From contig NZ_JAXCHP010000001.1 in NCBI RefSeq assembly GCF_035984545.1, positions 4,163,008 to 4,227,007 on the forward strand: 64,000 bases of DNA, read 5' to 3'. The first letter of the stretch is position 1; each line of letters begins with the position of its first letter. The notes beneath the pieces are model-generated. The model was not told the origin of the DNA, searched no databases, and saw nothing but the letters and a program-made list of their open reading frames with translations. Below, piece by piece: positions 61,493-64,000 of this stretch. The DNA comes from Cryobacterium sp. GrIS_2_6. GTDB lineage: Bacteria; Actinomycetota; Actinomycetes; Actinomycetales; Microbacteriaceae. A program made the translations under genes and the position numbers.

Positions 61493-62365
61493 ATGGCAAA
61501 CGAGGTGATTCTGGTCACGGGCGCGACCGGGAACGTGGGCCGGGTCGTCGTGGAGCGGCTCCTCGAAGCGGGACGAAATGTGCGGGCTGCCGGTCGTACC
61601 GCTGAGTCGGTTTCCCGGATGTTCGGCGACCGCGTTCAGGCCGTCGCGCTGGACTTCACCGATGCTGCCACGTGGGCCTCGGCGTTTGACGGAGTTCGCG
61701 GCATGTTTCTCATGCGTCCACCGCAGCTCGGGAAGCCTAAGACGCAAATGGTCCCCGCACTCGACTACGCCCGTGACCACGGCGTCCAGCAGATGGTGTT
61801 CCTCTCACTGCAGGGTGCAGAGGGGAACAAGGTTGTGCCACACGCCGCGATCGAGTCCTGGTTGCGCGCCTCGGGTATCTCCTGGACGTTTGTGCGCGCG
61901 TCCTTCTTCCATCAAAACCTCACGACCACCCATCTGACTGACATCCGCGATCGGAATGAGATCATGGTTCCCGCCGGCCGCGGCGCGACCGCGTTCGTCG
62001 ATGCCAAGGACGTCGGCGCGGTGGCCGCAGCCGCACTTCTGGACCCTCTCTCTCATGCCAACGCTGCGTTGACGGTGACCGGGGATGAGGCGCTTACGTA
62101 TGACCAGATCGCCGAGATCCTCACCCTCGAGCTCGGACGCCCCATTCGTTATGCCCGACCAGGGGCATTTCACTACATTTACCACGCACGCCGCACTTTG
62201 GGAATGCCGTGGGGAATGGTCGCCGTCACAACGGCCATTTACACCACCGCCCGGCTCGGACTCGCTGCCGGTCGCACGGAAACCGTCCGCAAGGTCCTGC
62301 ACCGCGACCCGATCGGGTTCGCAGCTTTCGCCCATCGAGAACGCGACGTCTGGAACAACACGTGA
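61493..62365 (+). CDS. NmrA-type NAD(P)-binding reductase
   Basis: A 290-aa atypical SDR. The N-terminal Rossmann motif is VTGATGNVGRVVVERLLEAG, and FLMRPPQLGKPKT, FVRASFFHQNL and GAVAAAALLDP are typical of NmrA/azoreductase-like proteins, which use NAD(P)H or sense its redox state. ATG 61493 follows GGGGGAGAG; ATG 61463 is an alternative. The divergent MarR gene probably represses it, as in stress-induced quinone- or NmrA-like reductases. Confidence 0.85.
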   Translation: MANEVILVTGATGNVGRVVVERLLEAGRNVRAAGRTAESVSRMFGDRVQAVALDFTDAATWASAFDGVRGMFLMRPPQLGKPKTQMVPALDYARDHGVQQMVFLSLQGAEGNKVVPHAAIESWLRASGISWTFVRASFFHQNLTTTHLTDIRDRNEIMVPAGRGATAFVDAKDVGAVAAAALLDPLSHANAALTVTGDEALTYDQIAEILTLELGRPIRYARPGAFHYIYHARRTLGMPWGMVAVTTAIYTTARLGLAAGRTETVRKVLHRDPIGFAAFAHRERDVWNNT

Positions 62366-62490
62366 CGATTGACGGGATCCGGCAGGCCATTGACGCCGAT
62401 CCCGCGAATTCGGACTAGGCGAAGCGAGGCATGGGGACGTTTAGATGCTCGTGCGCAATCATGAGTTTTTGCGGATTCCGGGCAACCGCG

Positions 62491-62664
62491 ATGACTTTCA
62501 AACCACGCTCCAAGGCTCGTGCGGATGCGGACGACCGGTCCTTATATGAAGCGACGAAGAGCGCGTTGTTGAGTGAGGGTTTCGACGACATGAATGCGTA
62601 CGCCGAAGCCAAGACCGACGTCATTGCGGCGATCATTGCGCGTGCACTCGCGTCCGGAACCTAG
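62491..62664 (+). CDS. Small hypothetical protein
   Basis: A possible 57-aa protein, MTFKPRSKARADADDRSLYE... ending in YAEAKTDVIAAIIARALASG, highly helical and charged. No ribosome site is strong and an opposite frame of similar size exists, so it is a weak call. Confidence 0.3.
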   Translation: MTFKPRSKARADADDRSLYEATKSALLSEGFDDMNAYAEAKTDVIAAIIARALASGT

Positions 62665-62744
62665 CCTCACCAGAATGTCGCAGGAAAGCCGCGGTCCTTT
62701 GGACCCCACGGCCCGTTGTCGTACGCGACCGCAGAGAGGGACTT

Positions 62745-63146
62745 CTACCGTGCGCGCATACTGTTGTTGCGCGGTTCGTGGGTGAGTTCGGCGAGTCCGA
62801 GTACTTCGAGCAACGGCGGAAGGTACATGCCGAATCGCCCGCGGTATCCGTTCCGGAGCCCGTACCAGCCGCCGAGCGGGTTGGACGCGGACCTGCCCCA
62901 CGCCTCGACGCTCCCCTCAGCCGGGACCTTCTTCTCGTCCGCGGCACCCAGCGGTACCCAATCACCCTGCTCCGTGAGCCAGGCGTGCAGGTGCTCAACG
63001 GCGCGAGCGTCGTAGCTGAGCTTGGTTGATCCGACCTGGCAGACCAGGCTCGGTGGTGTGGTCGACTCGTCGCGGTACATCGTGTACTGGCTCGTACCCG
63101 GTGGGGTGGACAGAATCCACGGTTCGTCTTTGCTTCCATTGGTCAT
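62745..63146 (-). CDS. Conserved hypothetical protein
   Basis: A 133-aa soluble protein. The text reads like a well-conserved actinobacterial family of unknown function: DEPWILSTPPGTSQYTMYRD, LVCQVGSTKLSYDARAVEHL, WLTEQGDWVPLGAADEKK and NPLGGWYGLRNGYRGRFGMY. No cofactor or catalytic motif is evident. It stands alone between the small frame and the aldolase gene. Confidence 0.75.
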   Translation of the reverse strand: MTNGSKDEPWILSTPPGTSQYTMYRDESTTPPSLVCQVGSTKLSYDARAVEHLHAWLTEQGDWVPLGAADEKKVPAEGSVEAWGRSASNPLGGWYGLRNGYRGRFGMYLPPLLEVLGLAELTHEPRNNSMRAR

Positions 63147-63190
63147 GAGCTACTTTTACCACGCATGTCGCACCTGGGGAATGCCGGGGG

Positions 63191-63940
63191 TCAGGTCGTG
63201 GACGCCGCGTAGATCCGCTCGATGGAGGTGGCCAGCACGGCGTTGAAGGCCGCGTCAGATTGCTGGACAGTAAGGCCTTCGAGCAGTGCCCGGCTGAAGC
63301 TGGCGCTCAAACCGTGGTTCTCGGCCAGCAATCGGCAGGCGTGACTCTGGCTGTAGCCACCGGAGAGTGCGACCAGTCGCAAGACCAGCGGATGCTCGAT
63401 CAGGTCGGTGTAGAAGTCGGGTACCGTCGGGATCGACAGCTTGACGATCACGGGCTGGTGCCTGGGGAGCCCGTCGAGGGCTGCCAGTAGGTCGGCTTTG
63501 AGGAGGTTCTCGGCCTCGGCCTTGTCGGGGGCATGTACGTCGACTTCGGGTTCCAAGATCGGCACCAGGCCATGGGAAAGAATCTGCGCGGCGACGGCAA
63601 ACTGTTGGTCGACGATCGCACGGATTCCGGCGGGGTTGGCTGCCTTGATCACGGAACGCATTTTCGTGCCGAACATCGTGCGTTCAACGGCACGGGTGAG
63701 GAGGGGTTCCAGCTTGGTGAGGGGCCTCATCAACTGGACGCCGTCCTCCTCCTCTGCCAGGCCCTGGTCGACCTTGACGATCGGCACGATACCTCGGGCA
63801 GTGAGGTACTCACCCGTCAACTGGCCTTCAATGGTCCGGTCCATGGTCTGCTCGAAGAGGATCGCCGCGAGGATGCGGTCGGAGGTGAAGCTTGCAGCCG
63901 TCACTACACGGGCACGCATCTGATGCATCAGGTCGAACAT
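63191..63940 (-). CDS. Class I fructose-bisphosphate aldolase, N-terminus frameshifted or cut
   Basis: A Schiff-base aldolase of the bacterial class I family. ILAAILFEQTMDRTIEGQLT, IVPIVKVDQGLAEEEDGVQL, AVAAQILSHGLVPILEPEVD, VIVKLSIPTVPDFY and ALSGGYSQSHACRLLAENHG cover most of the barrel, with catalytic-type lysines in KVDQG and VKLSIP. The ATG at 63940 lies well inside the family; homologous text continues upstream in frame (LKLYGIDPSSYGTDEQ) to about 63991, where a TGA ends it, while TPEAL appears in another frame just beyond. The gene therefore looks frameshifted near 63985, or needs the sequence beyond the window to judge. Confidence 0.8.
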   Translation of the reverse strand: MFDLMHQMRARVVTAASFTSDRILAAILFEQTMDRTIEGQLTGEYLTARGIVPIVKVDQGLAEEEDGVQLMRPLTKLEPLLTRAVERTMFGTKMRSVIKAANPAGIRAIVDQQFAVAAQILSHGLVPILEPEVDVHAPDKAEAENLLKADLLAALDGLPRHQPVIVKLSIPTVPDFYTDLIEHPLVLRLVALSGGYSQSHACRLLAENHGLSASFSRALLEGLTVQQSDAAFNAVLATSIERIYAASTT

Positions 63941-64000
63941 CTGCTCATCGGTGCCGTACGAGCTCGGGTCGATGCCATAGAGCTTCAGGCGTCACCGTGC

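Noticed and set aside
62415..62636. 73-codon frame on the minus strand
   Set aside because: It competes with a similar-sized plus-strand frame, and neither is well supported. The plus-strand one was kept at low confidence for its more natural composition.

Overview
The window is high-GC DNA with actinobacterial hallmarks: GTG/TTG starts, ATGA stop-start overlaps, DUF6457 proteins, an Excalibur protein and a WhiB-like cysteine motif. The look of the proteins suggests a Microbacteriaceae-like soil or plant actinobacterium; this is an inference, since no rRNA or other phylogenetic marker is present. It is a mosaic: coherent operons separated by gene wreckage and by a family of related repeats.

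Layout. (1) 1-14067: defence/accessory island. A Type I restriction-modification operon (hsdM partial, hsdS, hsdR) continues into an AAA ATPase with a zinc-hook-like CxxC and RloC-like C-terminal residues, a 1209-aa protein of unknown function and a small protein with a HEPN-type RxxxxH motif. Small hypotheticals, an orphan Excalibur protein and a helix-turn-helix protein follow. (2) 14348-19469: complete D-galactonate pathway (IclR regulator, divergent dgoK-dgoA-dgoD and transporter), then a NERD-domain protein. (3) 20.9-29.0 kb: a tRNA 3'-end-like repeat with a decayed acetyltransferase, a DUF6457 protein, an ECF-type sigma factor, an FdhF/YdeP-type molybdoenzyme, fragments of hydrolase-OsmC and GH15 genes, an SDR and a haloacid dehalogenase, then a second copy of the repeat. 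(4) 29085-34470: polyol (probably D-arabitol) operon with DeoR regulator, permease, polyol dehydrogenase and xylulokinase.

(5) 35.1-57.7 kb: nitrogen-oxide respiration island. A membrane protein and a membrane-anchored copper nitrite reductase (NO2- to NO) are followed by the quinol nitric oxide reductase norZ (NO to N2O), a membrane protein with WhiB-type cysteine spacing, an SPFH protein, a radical SAM/SPASM protein, two paralogous HTH regulators with cysteine clusters, narGHJI (NO3- to NO2-), a chlorite-dismutase-like haem protein, the transporter narK, a DUF6457 protein with a MoaD-like tail, and flavohaemoprotein hmp for NO detoxification. Together they encode nitrate reduction to N2O; no nosZ is seen here. 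A perfect 15-bp element lies about 90 bp upstream of both narG and narK and probably links their control.

(6) 57.7-64 kb: NERD-gene and repeat remnants, a RelB/RelE-type toxin-antitoxin pair, an acetyltransferase pseudogene split by an IS256-family element with an intact 8-bp target duplication, a MarR regulator facing an NmrA-type reductase across a perfect palindrome, a conserved hypothetical, and an apparently frameshifted class I fructose-bisphosphate aldolase at the right edge.

The strongest candidates for new biology are the membrane WhiB-like protein in the nor operon, the shared narG/narK element, the uncharacterised genes behind the Type I RM operon, and the repeat family that marks the borders between modules.
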